DNA of 46,842 bases from Pseudomonadota bacterium (lineage in GTDB: Bacteria; Pseudomonadota; Gammaproteobacteria; Burkholderiales; Casimicrobiaceae), in the NCBI GenBank assembly GCA_018241765.1, contig JAFEDD010000022.1:1-46842 (forward strand). Reading direction: 5' to 3'. Position numbers and translations under genes: made by a program. The notes under the pieces were generated by a model. That model ran no database searches. It saw only the letters and a program-made list of their open reading frames with translations, and was not told the DNA's origin. Position 1 is the first letter of the stretch; every line of letters starts with the position of its first letter. Shown one piece after another: positions 37,962 to 45,508 of this stretch.

Positions 37962-38891
37962 TCAGCGCAGTTCGGCCAGCGCAGCGTCGAAGCTCGCGCG
38001 GTCGGCGAGGCTCATCGCGACGACGTTCGGCACGATGCGCTTGACCATGCCGGTCAGCGCTTTGCCGGGGCCGCATTCGACGATGTGCGTGACGCCTTCG
38101 GCCGCCATCCGCTCGATGGTTTCGATCCAGCGCACGGGTTTGAAGAGCTGCTCGGCGAGCACCGCACGCAGCGTCGCGGCGTCGGTCGTCGCCTCCACCG
38201 TGGCGTTGTGCAGCACCGGAATGCGCGGCGTGACGAAACTCGCGGCGTTCAGCGGCCCGGCCAGCGCTTCGGCCGCCGGACGCATCAATTCGCAGTGACT
38301 CGGCGCGCTCATCGGCAACATCAGCGCGCGCTTCGCTCCGGCCTCCTTGGCCAGCGCCATCGCGCGCTCGACGGCGCCCTTGTGGCCACCGATGACGATC
38401 TGTCCCGGCGCGTTCAGGTTGCAGCAGGTCACGACCTCGCCCTCGCTCGCTCGCTCGCACACGGCGGCGAGCGCCGCAGCCTCGATGCCGAGCACGGCGG
38501 CCATCGCGCCCACGCCGACCGGCACGGCTTCCTGCATCGCCCGCGCACGGGCGTCGACCAGCCGCATCGCCGCCGGAAAATCGAGCGCTTCGGCGGCGAC
38601 CAGCGCGGCGTATTCCCCGAGGCTGTGGCCGGCGACCACGGCGGGCCGCGCGCCGCCTGCGGCACACCAGGCGTTCCAGACCACCACGTCACCGGCGAGC
38701 ATGGCGGGCTGGGTGTTGGTGGTCTGGTTCAGCTCCTCGGCGGGGCCGTCGGCCATGAGCTTCGACAACGGCCGACCAAGCGCCGCGTCGGCCGCCGCCA
38801 GCGTGTCGTCAATCGCCGCCAGCCCGGCATACGGCGCCATCATGGCGACCGATTGCGACCCTTGCCCCGGAAATACAAACGCAATTTTCAT
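37962..38891 (-). CDS. fabD: Malonyl-CoA:ACP transacylase
   Basis: FabD loads malonyl groups onto acyl carrier protein for fatty acid synthesis. The 309-residue product has the N-terminal FVFPGQGSQ, the nucleophile Ser90 in GHSLGEYAALVA, the later PSHCELM and the C-terminal VECGPGKALTGM. I start at the ATG at 38891, whose SD (GGAAGGA) lies inside palindromic repeat copy 3; an ATG six codons upstream lies within the repeat and is less likely. It is the 3' gene of the yceD-rpmF-plsX-fabH-fabD group. fabG and acpP, the usual next genes, are absent here. Confidence 0.96.
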   Translation of the reverse strand: MKIAFVFPGQGSQSVAMMAPYAGLAAIDDTLAAADAALGRPLSKLMADGPAEELNQTTNTQPAMLAGDVVVWNAWCAAGGARPAVVAGHSLGEYAALVAAEALDFPAAMRLVDARARAMQEAVPVGVGAMAAVLGIEAAALAAVCERASEGEVVTCCNLNAPGQIVIGGHKGAVERAMALAKEAGAKRALMLPMSAPSHCELMRPAAEALAGPLNAASFVTPRIPVLHNATVEATTDAATLRAVLAEQLFKPVRWIETIERMAAEGVTHIVECGPGKALTGMVKRIVPNVVAMSLADRASFDAALAELR

Positions 38892-39014
38892 AACAGCTTT
38901 TCCTTCCATGGCGCATCCATAACGGGCTTCGACGACGAAATGGCCTGAAGTCGACTTTTCGGCATTTTTCGTTGCAAGCCCGTTGTGGATGCGGTATTGC
39001 GCAAAAAGTTGTTG
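38892..39014. repeat. Palindromic intergenic repeat, copy 3
   Basis: This third copy of the ~120-bp palindromic repeat fills most of the gap between fabD and fabH. Both arms carry GCATCCA(T/C)AACGGGCTT, and the centre has AAGTCGACTTTTCGG. Its left end on the minus strand reads GGAAGGAAAAGCTGTT directly before the fabD ATG, so the terminal repeat provides the fabD ribosome binding site, as copy 2 does for prpB. The other end (AAAAGTTGTTG) lies 40 bp after fabH. Confidence 0.8.
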
Positions 39015-39054
39015 ACCATCTGGCGGGCGATACGCGTTCCGTCGAGGCGCACGC

Positions 39055-40011
39055 TCACCACCGGATCAGCGCGCTGCCCCACGTGAAGCCGCCGCCAACG
39101 CCAACCGTCTGCACCACGTGGCCGGGCCGGATGCGGCCGTCGCGCACGGCGGTGTCGAGCGCCAGCGGAATCGACGCCGCCGACGTATTGCCCTGTCCGG
39201 CCACGGTGACGATGGTCTTCTCGGCCGGCACTCCGAGCCGCCGGCCGGTGGCATCGATGATGCGCACATTCGCCTGATGCGGCACCAGCCAGTCGATGTC
39301 GGCGGCGGTCAGCTTGGCCATCGCCAACGTCTCTTCGCACACCTCGGCCATGACCTGCACCGCCATCTTGAAGACGGCGGGCCCATCCATGTGCACGTGC
39401 GGGTCCCCCTCGATGACTCCGTGGCGCACCTGCCCCGGCACATTCAGGATGGCGCGGCGGCTGCCGTCGGCATGCAGGCGCGTGGCGAGGATGCCCGGCG
39501 TCTGCGACGGACTCACGAGCACGGCACCGGCGCCATCACCGAAGAGCACGCAGGTCGTGCGATCCTGCCAGTTGAGGATGCGCGAGTAGATCTCCGCCCC
39601 GATCACCAGCGCGTGGCGGTATTGACCGCTCGCCACCATGCGATCGACCACCGAGAGCGCATAGACGAAGCCCGAGCACACGGCCTGCAGATCGAACGCC
39701 GCCGCGTGGCGCGCGCCCAGTTTGTCCTGCACGATGCAGGCCGTGCTCGGAAAGATCATGTCCGGCGTCGTCGTCGCCACGACGATCAGATCGACCTCGG
39801 CGGCGGCAACGCCGGCGGCGGCCAGCGCCTCGCGCGCGGCGGCGACGGCCAGGTCGCTCGTCTGCTCATCGGCCGCAGCGATGCGCCGCGCGCGGATACC
39901 CGAACGCGTGCGAATCCACTCGTCGGACGTATCGACCGTCTGCGCGAGCTCGTCGTTGGTCAGGATTTTGGCGGGCAGGTAGCTGCCAGTGGCGATGATC
40001 TTGCTGAACAC
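39055..40011 (-). CDS. fabH: Beta-ketoacyl-ACP synthase III
   Basis: FabH condenses acetyl-CoA with malonyl-ACP to start fatty acid synthesis. The 318-residue protein shows the catalytic triad: Cys112 in [12 protein letters not shown], His245 in [11 protein letters not shown] and Asn275 in [10 protein letters not shown]. The family N-terminus [16 protein letters not shown] is present. It lies 106 bp after plsX on the same strand, the usual order, and is separated from fabD by a palindromic repeat. Confidence 0.97.
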   Translation of the reverse strand: MFSKIIATGSYLPAKILTNDELAQTVDTSDEWIRTRSGIRARRIAAADEQTSDLAVAAAREALAAAGVAAAEVDLIVVATTTPDMIFPSTACIVQDKLGARHAAAFDLQAVCSGFVYALSVVDRMVASGQYRHALVIGAEIYSRILNWQDRTTCVLFGDGAGAVLVSPSQTPGILATRLHADGSRRAILNVPGQVRHGVIEGDPHVHMDGPAVFKMAVQVMAEVCEETLAMAKLTAADIDWLVPHQANVRIIDATGRRLGVPAEKTIVTVAGQGNTSAASIPLALDTAVRDGRIRPGHVVQTVGVGGGFTWGSALIRW

Positions 40012-40117
40012 GGGGATCCCGATCGGGGGCGGAGGCCGGGCGGCGACCGCATGGCAGCAAATTTAACCAGCATTCGCGCCGACACGGAAACACGCGCCAA
40101 CGCGGACGCAACGAGCG

Positions 40118-41194
40118 CTAACTGTCGGCAACCGCCGCCACGGCCGAAACCGAGGCCACGCCATTCATGGCCATCACGCGCTCACCGAGATCGGCAATCA
40201 GGTCGTGACGGATTTCTTCGCAGGCGCGCTCGATCGCCTTGGCGAATGCCATCTCATTGGCGCCACCGTGGCTCTTGACGACGACGCCGCGCAGACCGAG
40301 CAGCGTGGCGCCATTGTGTTGCGACGGATCGACGCGATCCTTGAAGCGGCGCAGCACCGGCATCGCCGCCATCGCCGCAAGCTTCGTCAGCCACGAGCGC
40401 GAGAACTCCTCGCGCAGAATCTGCGCCATCAGCTTGGCGATCCCCTCGGCCGCCTTCAGCGCGACGTTGCCGACGAATCCGTCGCAGACGACGACATCGG
40501 CCACACCGCGAAACACGTCGGTGCCCTCGACGTTGCCGATGAAATTGAGGTCCGTCGTGCGAATCAGCTCCGCCGCCTCCTTGACGATGTCGTTGCCCTT
40601 GATCTCTTCCTCGCCGATGTTGAGGAGCCCCACCTTCGGGCGCGCCTCTCCCGTCAGCGCCGAGAACAGCGCCGCGCCCATCAGCGCGAACTGACGCAGA
40701 TGTTCGGGCGTGCAATCGACGTTGGCGCCCAGATCGAGCATCAGCACGCCACCGTCGCGGCGACCATCATGCGTGGGCAGCAGCGAGGCGATGGCCGGGC
40801 GATCGATGCCGGGCAACGTCTTCAGCACGAAGCGCGCGGTCGCCATCAGCGCGCCGGTGTTGCCCGCGCTGACGCAAGCCGCCGCGCGGCCGTCCTTCAC
40901 TGCGTTCAGGGCGAGGCGAAGGCTGGAATGCTTCTTGTTCTTGAGCGCCAGCGCGGGCGACTCGTCCATCGCCACCACTTCGGTCGCTTCGATGGTCGTG
41001 ACGCGCGCCATCAGCGCCGGGCCGATGCTCTTGCCGGCGAGCGCCAGCGACGGGCCGATGCCGACCAAGAGCAGCTCGGCATCGGGAAAGCGGGCGAGAA
41101 ATCGGGCGGCGGCGGGCAGCGTGACTGCCGCGCCATGATCACCGCCGTCGACGTCGATCGCGATGCGCAGGGGCTGCGCCACCGTGGCCATCAA
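40118..41194 (-). CDS. plsX: Phosphate acyltransferase PlsX
   Basis: PlsX makes acyl-phosphate from acyl-ACP for phospholipid synthesis. The 358-residue product has [12 protein letters not shown] near the N-terminus. The conserved [37 protein letters not shown] and [12 protein letters not shown] segments follow. Usual family members have MGGD where this has VDGGD. Start could be the ATG at 41194 or the next codon. It follows rpmF by 15 bp. Confidence 0.97.
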   Translation of the reverse strand: MMATVAQPLRIAIDVDGGDHGAAVTLPAAARFLARFPDAELLLVGIGPSLALAGKSIGPALMARVTTIEATEVVAMDESPALALKNKKHSSLRLALNAVKDGRAAACVSAGNTGALMATARFVLKTLPGIDRPAIASLLPTHDGRRDGGVLMLDLGANVDCTPEHLRQFALMGAALFSALTGEARPKVGLLNIGEEEIKGNDIVKEAAELIRTTDLNFIGNVEGTDVFRGVADVVVCDGFVGNVALKAAEGIAKLMAQILREEFSRSWLTKLAAMAAMPVLRRFKDRVDPSQHNGATLLGLRGVVVKSHGGANEMAFAKAIERACEEIRHDLIADLGERVMAMNGVASVSAVAAVADS

Positions 41195-41209
41195 CGTCCG
41201 GAACAGCCG

Positions 41210-41392
41210 TTATTCGTCGGCTTTGGTCTCGACGACTTTCTTGCCGCGATAGAAGCCATTGGGGCTGATGTGGTGGCGGCGATGGACCTCGCCGGTCACC
41301 GGTTCGACGGCCAGATGCGGCGCCGTCAGAAAGTCGTGCGCACGGTGCATGCCGCGCTTCGACGGCGATTTCTTGTTTTGTTGAACGGCCAT
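41210..41392 (-). CDS. rpmF: Ribosomal protein L32
   Basis: The 60-residue L32 of the large ribosomal subunit starts [20 protein letters not shown], a family hallmark, and ends with [16 protein letters not shown]. It lacks the zinc-binding cysteines of some L32 paralogues, as is usual in proteobacteria. It is placed between yceD and plsX, a conserved arrangement. Confidence 0.97.
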   Translation of the reverse strand: MAVQQNKKSPSKRGMHRAHDFLTAPHLAVEPVTGEVHRRHHISPNGFYRGKKVVETKADE

Positions 41393-41444
41393 GATGGGCT
41401 CCTCTGTTCTCTCGATTCAAAACACTCGCAGCGCCACGCGGGCT

Positions 41445-41942
41445 CTACGAAAACTCATGGCGTCGCGGCTCATCACTCGCCGCACACACCGGGCATCTCG
41501 CCACATAGGGCAGCGAGAGCAGCAATTCATCTTCCACCAGTTCCAGCGCCGACACCTGCTCCGTACCTTCGATGCTCTCGGCCGACGCGTCACCCGCCTC
41601 GTCCCAGCGGGCAAGCTCGGCGCGATCGGCGGCGACCCACACCGTGCTCGAACTGTCGATCGCCTGATCGAAGGGTGCGGAACACGACTGGCAGACCAAC
41701 CCGACCGTCGCCTCCACACTCACGACGAACGCAGGACGCTCTCCCACACCCGCGTTGGCCGAGCGCACCGCGCCGAGCAACTGGCGCGGAGAAACCGAGT
41801 CGTTCGCCGTGCGGCCGAGCCACGCCGGATCCACTCGCCCGCCGATGGCATATCCTTGCCGAGCAAACGCGGATGCCGCTTGGCGAAACTTCCAATCGGC
41901 TTCGTGCGCCATGCCGCCATCCGTTTCTGCCGAACCCGCCAT
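41445..41942 (-). CDS. yceD: YceD/DUF177 protein (23S rRNA accumulation factor family)
   Basis: YceD proteins are linked to 23S rRNA accumulation and are usually encoded just before rpmF, as here. The protein has paired cysteine motifs CQSCSAPF and CPVCAA that could bind metal, and the acidic EDELLLSLPYVARCP segment. The start is uncertain. I use ATG 41942 (165 residues); the frame stays open to a TTG at 42002, and another ATG lies at 41912. A TATAAT at 42018-42023 on the minus strand could be its -10 box. Confidence 0.85.
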   Translation of the reverse strand: MAGSAETDGGMAHEADWKFRQAASAFARQGYAIGGRVDPAWLGRTANDSVSPRQLLGAVRSANAGVGERPAFVVSVEATVGLVCQSCSAPFDQAIDSSSTVWVAADRAELARWDEAGDASAESIEGTEQVSALELVEDELLLSLPYVARCPVCAASDEPRRHEFS

Positions 41943-42087
41943 GAAACGCCCGAACTCCTGAAGCGCCCCGACGCCATGGCGCCGCGCCACGGCTCCGGCC
42001 AAATCAACGAAAGCCTGCCATTATAGTCTTTTCCGCCTGCCTCGATACCATCCGAGGCGCAGCGCAGCGCCCCAACCACCCACACCC

Positions 42088-42675
42088 ATGACCTCGCGCC
42101 CACCCCTGATCCTCGCCTCCACCTCGCGCTATCGGCGCGAACTCATGCAACGGCTGGGTCTGCCGTTCAGCGTCGAGCGCCCGGAGGTCGAAGAGCAGCA
42201 GCACGCCGGCGAAACGCCGCGGGCCAACTGCCGTCGCCTCGCGCTCGACAAGGCCCGCGACGTCGCGCGCCAGCATCATGAAGCCATCGTCATCGGCTCC
42301 GATCAGGTACTCGATCTCGACGGCGTTGCCCTCTCCAAACCCGGAGACTTCGCTACCGCGCTCGACCAACTGCAACGCTGCCAGGGGCGCACACTGCACT
42401 GCCACACGGCGCTCGCCGTCCTCGCGCCGGGTGAGCCCGAGCGCGTCGATGTCGTCGACACCGAAATCATCTACCGCGACCTGAGCGTGGCCGAACTCAC
42501 CGCCTATCTCGAACGCGAGCAGCCGTTCGACGCGGCGGGCGCGGTCAAGGTCGAAACGGCGGGCATCACGTTGCTGCATGCGGTGCGCAGTGATGACCCG
42601 ACCGCCATCATCGGCCTGCCGCTGATCCGCCTCACCGATTTCCTGCGCGAACTCGGCCTCTTCCGCGTCGCATGA
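42088..42675 (+). CDS. Maf/YceF-family nucleoside triphosphate pyrophosphatase
   Basis: Maf proteins hydrolyse non-canonical or methylated nucleotides; the YceF subgroup prefers 7-methyl-GTP. The 195-residue protein has LASTSRYRRELM at the N-terminus, the catalytic IGSDQVLDLDG region and the AVKVETAGITLL segment. An adjacent rpmF/yceD locus is typical of the YceF type. It overlaps the start of the next gene by four bases (ATGA). It is transcribed divergently from yceD. Confidence 0.9.
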   Translation: MTSRPPLILASTSRYRRELMQRLGLPFSVERPEVEEQQHAGETPRANCRRLALDKARDVARQHHEAIVIGSDQVLDLDGVALSKPGDFATALDQLQRCQGRTLHCHTALAVLAPGEPERVDVVDTEIIYRDLSVAELTAYLEREQPFDAAGAVKVETAGITLLHAVRSDDPTAIIGLPLIRLTDFLRELGLFRVA

Positions 42676-43394
42676 AATCGGGCACGCTCTACCTCGTTCC
42701 GAACCTCCTGGGCGTCGCCGCCCCCTCGGACGTCCTGCCCGAGCGCACCATCGCGATCGCACGGCGGCTCCAGCACTTCGTCGTCGAAACGCCGAAGGTT
42801 GCCCGCGGGTTTCTGAAAACCCTCGCGCCCGAGCGCACCATCGCCGACATCGCCATCATCGCAAGCGAACCCGCCGCACCCGCCCTCGCGCAGTGCAGAG
42901 CTTGGTTGCACGAAGGGCACGACGTCGGCGTGCTCTCCGATGCCGGTTGCCCCGGCATGGCCGACCCCGGCGCTCGGTTCGTCACCCTCGCGCACGGTCT
43001 CGGCACCCCGGTCGTGCCCCTGGTCGGTCCCTCCTCCGTGCTGCTCGGGTTGATGGCCAGCGGATTCGACGGGCAGCACTTCACGTTCCATGGCTACCTG
43101 CCCAGCAAACCGGCGCAGCGAGACGAAGCGCTGCGCCAACTCGAGCGACAAGTTCGGCACCACGGCGCCACCCAAATCTTCATCGAAACCCCCTATCGCA
43201 ACGGCGCGCTGCTCGACGCGCTGGCGAAAACGCTGGATGGCGACACCATGCTCTGCGTCGCCCAGAATCTGACCAGCGACGACGAACGGATCCTCTGCCT
43301 GCCTGCCGGACAATGGACATCCGCCGCGCGGCAACGCTTTCAGGGCAAGGCGCCAACGATCTTTCTCATCGGTCGCGCGCAACGCGGCGACTGA
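42672..43394 (+). CDS. RsmI-like SAM-dependent methyltransferase
   Basis: The 240-residue protein belongs to the tetrapyrrole-methylase superfamily that includes the 16S rRNA 2'-O-methyltransferase RsmI. The SAM-binding-type loop is SDAGCPGMADPGARFV, and TLYLVPNLLG begins the protein. It is shorter than true RsmI (about 280 residues) and is likely the RsmI-like paralogue often found beside maf. The exact target is unknown. Its ATG overlaps the maf stop. Confidence 0.85.
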   Translation: MKSGTLYLVPNLLGVAAPSDVLPERTIAIARRLQHFVVETPKVARGFLKTLAPERTIADIAIIASEPAAPALAQCRAWLHEGHDVGVLSDAGCPGMADPGARFVTLAHGLGTPVVPLVGPSSVLLGLMASGFDGQHFTFHGYLPSKPAQRDEALRQLERQVRHHGATQIFIETPYRNGALLDALAKTLDGDTMLCVAQNLTSDDERILCLPAGQWTSAARQRFQGKAPTIFLIGRAQRGD

Positions 43395-43469
43395 CACGCG
43401 CAGCCAACCCCTTCGCGCCCCGCTCGCGGGAGCCGCCACGCACGCGCCCGATAGAATCGCTCGCACCCT

Positions 43470-43515
43470 GCCCGAGTGGTGAAACAGGTAGACACAGCGG
43501 ACTTAAAATCTGTTT
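43470..43515 (+). pseudogene. Truncated tRNA-Leu(UAA), 5' half only
   Basis: The segment reads as the 5' half of a tRNA-Leu gene: acceptor GCCCGAG, a D-arm with GTGAAACAGGTAGACAC, and an anticodon stem-loop with CTTAAAA (UAA). The 3' side of the anticodon stem (TCTGTT) still pairs through G-U wobbles, but no variable arm, T-arm or acceptor 3' strand follows. A TAGAAT -10-like box lies at 43452-43457. The D-arm and anticodon stem differ from the downstream intact gene, so it is not a recent exact copy. It probably records a past integration or deletion event. Confidence 0.75.
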
Positions 43516-43671
43516 TGTCAAGTCTTCTCTGCTTGCGCCAACGAGTCACAAGGTCAATAGTGACAACGGTTTGCGAGCATTCAAGATGCAGCTTCATAGC
43601 TTGGCTTGGCGGTTAGGGGCCAACTAGGCGCCAGTAGATGGAAGTAGGTGTTCCTGCGCATTGCGCACTAC

Positions 43672-43983
43672 GCCCGAGTGGTGAAATCGGTAGACACAAG
43701 GGACTTGAACAATTTGAGCCTTCGGGGGGAAACGCCTGAAGTGAAGCCCGTCAAAATCGGCGAAAGCCCTGGATGCTTCGGCATCCGAGCCAACGCCGAG
43801 CCAAGCCCAAGCTACAGTTTGGGAAGGTGTAGAGAGCAGACGGCGGGCACCTACGGCCGCAAGGCTATGGTGAAGGCGTGCTCCAGACCACGAACAGCGC
43901 GTGTGCGCTGGCGGCGAAAGTCGAAGTGGTAAGAAAATCCCTCGCCGAAAGGCGTGCCGGTTCGATTCCGGCCTCGGGCACCA
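43672..43983 (+). tRNA. tRNA-Leu(UAA) interrupted by a group I intron
   Basis: The 5' exon (43672-43706) has acceptor GCCCGAG, the D-arm and the anticodon stem up to CTT. The 3' exon (43934-43983) starts AAAATCCCT and continues with a long variable arm (CGCC GAAA GGCG), T-arm GCCGG TTCGATT CCGGC, acceptor CTCGGGC, discriminator A and an encoded CCA. Joining the exons gives an 85-nt class II tRNA with a 7-nt loop CTTAAAA, anticodon UAA. The insertion lies between U34 and A35, the site used by the cyanobacterial and plastid tRNA-Leu(UAA) intron. A terminator follows immediately. Confidence 0.93.
43707..43933 (+). ncRNA. Group I intron (tRNA type, probably subgroup IC3)
   Basis: The 227-nt intron follows a 5' exon ending in U and itself ends in G, as group I introns require. 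P1 pairs exon CUU with intron GAG, giving the U-G splice-site pair. Visible helices are P2 (CUUCGGG/CCUGAAG), P4 (CGGCG/CGCCG), P5 (GGAUGC-UUCG-GCAUCC), P6 (CCCAA/UUGGG), P8 (CACC..GGCC-GCAA-GGCU..GGUG) and P9 (CAGCGC-GUGU-GCGCUG). Core segments CGCCGAGCCAAGC and GUGUAGAGAGCAGACGG match the Q and R regions of the cyanobacterial tRNA-Leu intron. There is no homing endonuclease gene. Self-splicing is expected but not shown. Confidence 0.9.
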
Positions 43984-43990
43984 ATCCAGA

Positions 43991-44020
43991 GCCGCCCCCG
44001 TTTACGCAGGGGCGGCTTTT
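43991..44020 (+). terminator. Rho-independent terminator after tRNA-Leu
   Basis: GCCGCCCC (43991-43998) pairs perfectly with GGGGCGGC (44009-44016) around a 10-nt loop, followed by TTTT. It starts seven bases after the CCA of the tRNA and should end its transcript. The DUF2274 reading frame on the other strand ends inside the loop, so the hairpin lies at the element junction. Confidence 0.82.
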
Positions 44021-44244
44021 CCGTTCTTGGGTTGTGTGCGCTTGAATCCCCGATCGCCAGCCATGAAGGCTTCCAACATGTGCGGAATCAGCGTCAAGGC
44101 ATCTACTGCCTCGCCGTATGCCTGCGCGTGCAGCGCGGCGTAGCGGTCGAGGTCGGCTTTCAGGCTGGCCGGGCAGGCAAAGGTCAGCTTGACGCTTTCG
44201 GTCTTGGGCAGCGGCCCGAGCCGCAGCTTCTTGGTCGTGTTCAT
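44002..44244 (-). CDS. DUF2274 protein of the conjugative element
   Basis: This 80-residue protein has the family core KLRLGPLPKTESVKLTFACP ... LDRYAALHAQAYGEAVDA ... LIPHMLEAFMAGDRGF, characteristic of the small gene next to trbI in trb-type integrative elements. Its function is unknown; a ribbon-helix-helix-like or accessory role is sometimes guessed. The start overlaps the trbI stop by four bases (ATGA). Its last residues are encoded in the terminator hairpin beside the tRNA, so its C-terminus may be specific to this integration. Confidence 0.82.
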   Translation of the reverse strand: MNTTKKLRLGPLPKTESVKLTFACPASLKADLDRYAALHAQAYGEAVDALTLIPHMLEAFMAGDRGFKRTQPKNGKAAPA

Positions 44245-45506
44245 CGCATCGCCCCCCTGTTGAAGAACAGCGGTTGGTACGGCCGCAACACCAAGTCACG
44301 GTTGACGATGATCCGCACCGACAACCCCGGCCGTTCGGTCAGCGTCGGTTGGATGTTCATGTTGCGCCGGGTCATCTCCTGGCCCACCTGATTGATGCTG
44401 TCCTGCGCGCTGTCGCGCCCGGCGATCACGATGCGGTTGCCATCCTGCCGGTTCTCCGGCGCGGCCAGCTCGGCGCCCACGCCCAGCAGGGTCGTCAGCG
44501 CCGCACCCGCGAAGACGCGATCCCAATGCCAATCGACACCATCCTCCAGCCCGGCATAGCCGGCCGGATCGGTGCCCGCGAGGTTGTCGAGCTTCAGCGA
44601 TGACGTGTCCGGCAGGATGACGCGGTTCCACACCACCTGCACGCGGCTCTGCCCATAGCTCACCTGGCTGTTGTACTTGCCCAGGATGCGCGATCCCTGC
44701 GGGATCAGCAGGAACTTGCCCGTGGCCGTGTCATAGACCGGTTCCGTCACTGTGGCGATCACGTCGCCCGGCAAGTCCGACTTGATGCCCGTCACCAGTG
44801 CCCCGGCGATCACCGTTCCGGCCATGACCTGGTACGGCGAGGACGGCATTTGCAGATTGCCGGAATTACGGGTTTCCGTAGAACCGCCTTTCAGGAACGC
44901 CTCTTTCTGGTCTTGCCGGTTCTGCACGGCGGTCGGGTCGGCGGGCTGGGCCGCCGTCGAGGCCGGGCCAGCGGCCAGCGGGTCGAAGCCCGCCAAGCCT
45001 GATGCCGAGCCAGTCGCAGCGACTTGCGCCGTGCCTGGCGCTGCGCCCTTGCCGGGAGTGCCCGAGCGGAAGAACACCGAAGAAGCTGCGGCTGCTTCGG
45101 CCTCCTTGCGCTGTGCATCCTCCGGGTCGTGGCCCGGTGGCGCATACGTCGGCGCCATCGGTTGCTGCGACTTCACGATGGCTGGGCCAAGGTCGCCCGG
45201 CAGCGGCGGCCCCAGCTCCGGCACCTTCGGCAGCTTGGAGTAATCCGACGGCAGGCCGTCCAGCCCTTCGGACTTCGACACGCGATCCACGTTGTACAGC
45301 TCGGTCTGCTCGCCCGCACCGCGTCGATGCGGCTGCAACGACCAGATCGTGGCCCCGAGCACGGCGACCGACAGGCCGCCGGTGAGCATGGCCAAGGTGC
45401 GCCGGTTCAGGCGCGTGACCGGGCGCGGCTGGGCGCGCAGCGCCACCGCCTCGGGCGCGACCTTGCCCGTTTGCGGCGCAAGGTCAGGGGAATCGTCCTG
45501 GCTCAT
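44241..45506 (-). CDS. trbI: Conjugal transfer protein TrbI (VirB10 family)
   Basis: TrbI is the VirB10-like protein that spans the inner membrane and reaches the outer-membrane pore of the conjugative type IV secretion system. The 421-residue product has a short cytoplasmic start and one membrane helix at about residues 37-56 (LAMLTGGLSVAVLGATIWSL). A long Pro/Ala-rich periplasmic linker and the C-terminal VirB10 domain (MAGTVIAGALVTGIKSDLPG, LLIPQGSRILGKYNSQVSYG) follow. It lies two bases after trbG on the same strand. Confidence 0.95.
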   Translation of the reverse strand: MSQDDSPDLAPQTGKVAPEAVALRAQPRPVTRLNRRTLAMLTGGLSVAVLGATIWSLQPHRRGAGEQTELYNVDRVSKSEGLDGLPSDYSKLPKVPELGPPLPGDLGPAIVKSQQPMAPTYAPPGHDPEDAQRKEAEAAAASSVFFRSGTPGKGAAPGTAQVAATGSASGLAGFDPLAAGPASTAAQPADPTAVQNRQDQKEAFLKGGSTETRNSGNLQMPSSPYQVMAGTVIAGALVTGIKSDLPGDVIATVTEPVYDTATGKFLLIPQGSRILGKYNSQVSYGQSRVQVVWNRVILPDTSSLKLDNLAGTDPAGYAGLEDGVDWHWDRVFAGAALTTLLGVGAELAAPENRQDGNRIVIAGRDSAQDSINQVGQEMTRRNMNIQPTLTERPGLSVRIIVNRDLVLRPYQPLFFNRGAMR

Positions 45507-45508
45507 GG

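Noticed and set aside
43648-43932. Open frame running through the tRNA-Leu gene and intron; considered as an intron-encoded endonuclease
   Set aside because: It covers the 5' exon and structured intron core, has no LAGLIDADG, HNH or GIY-YIG motif, and the RNA helices explain the sequence.
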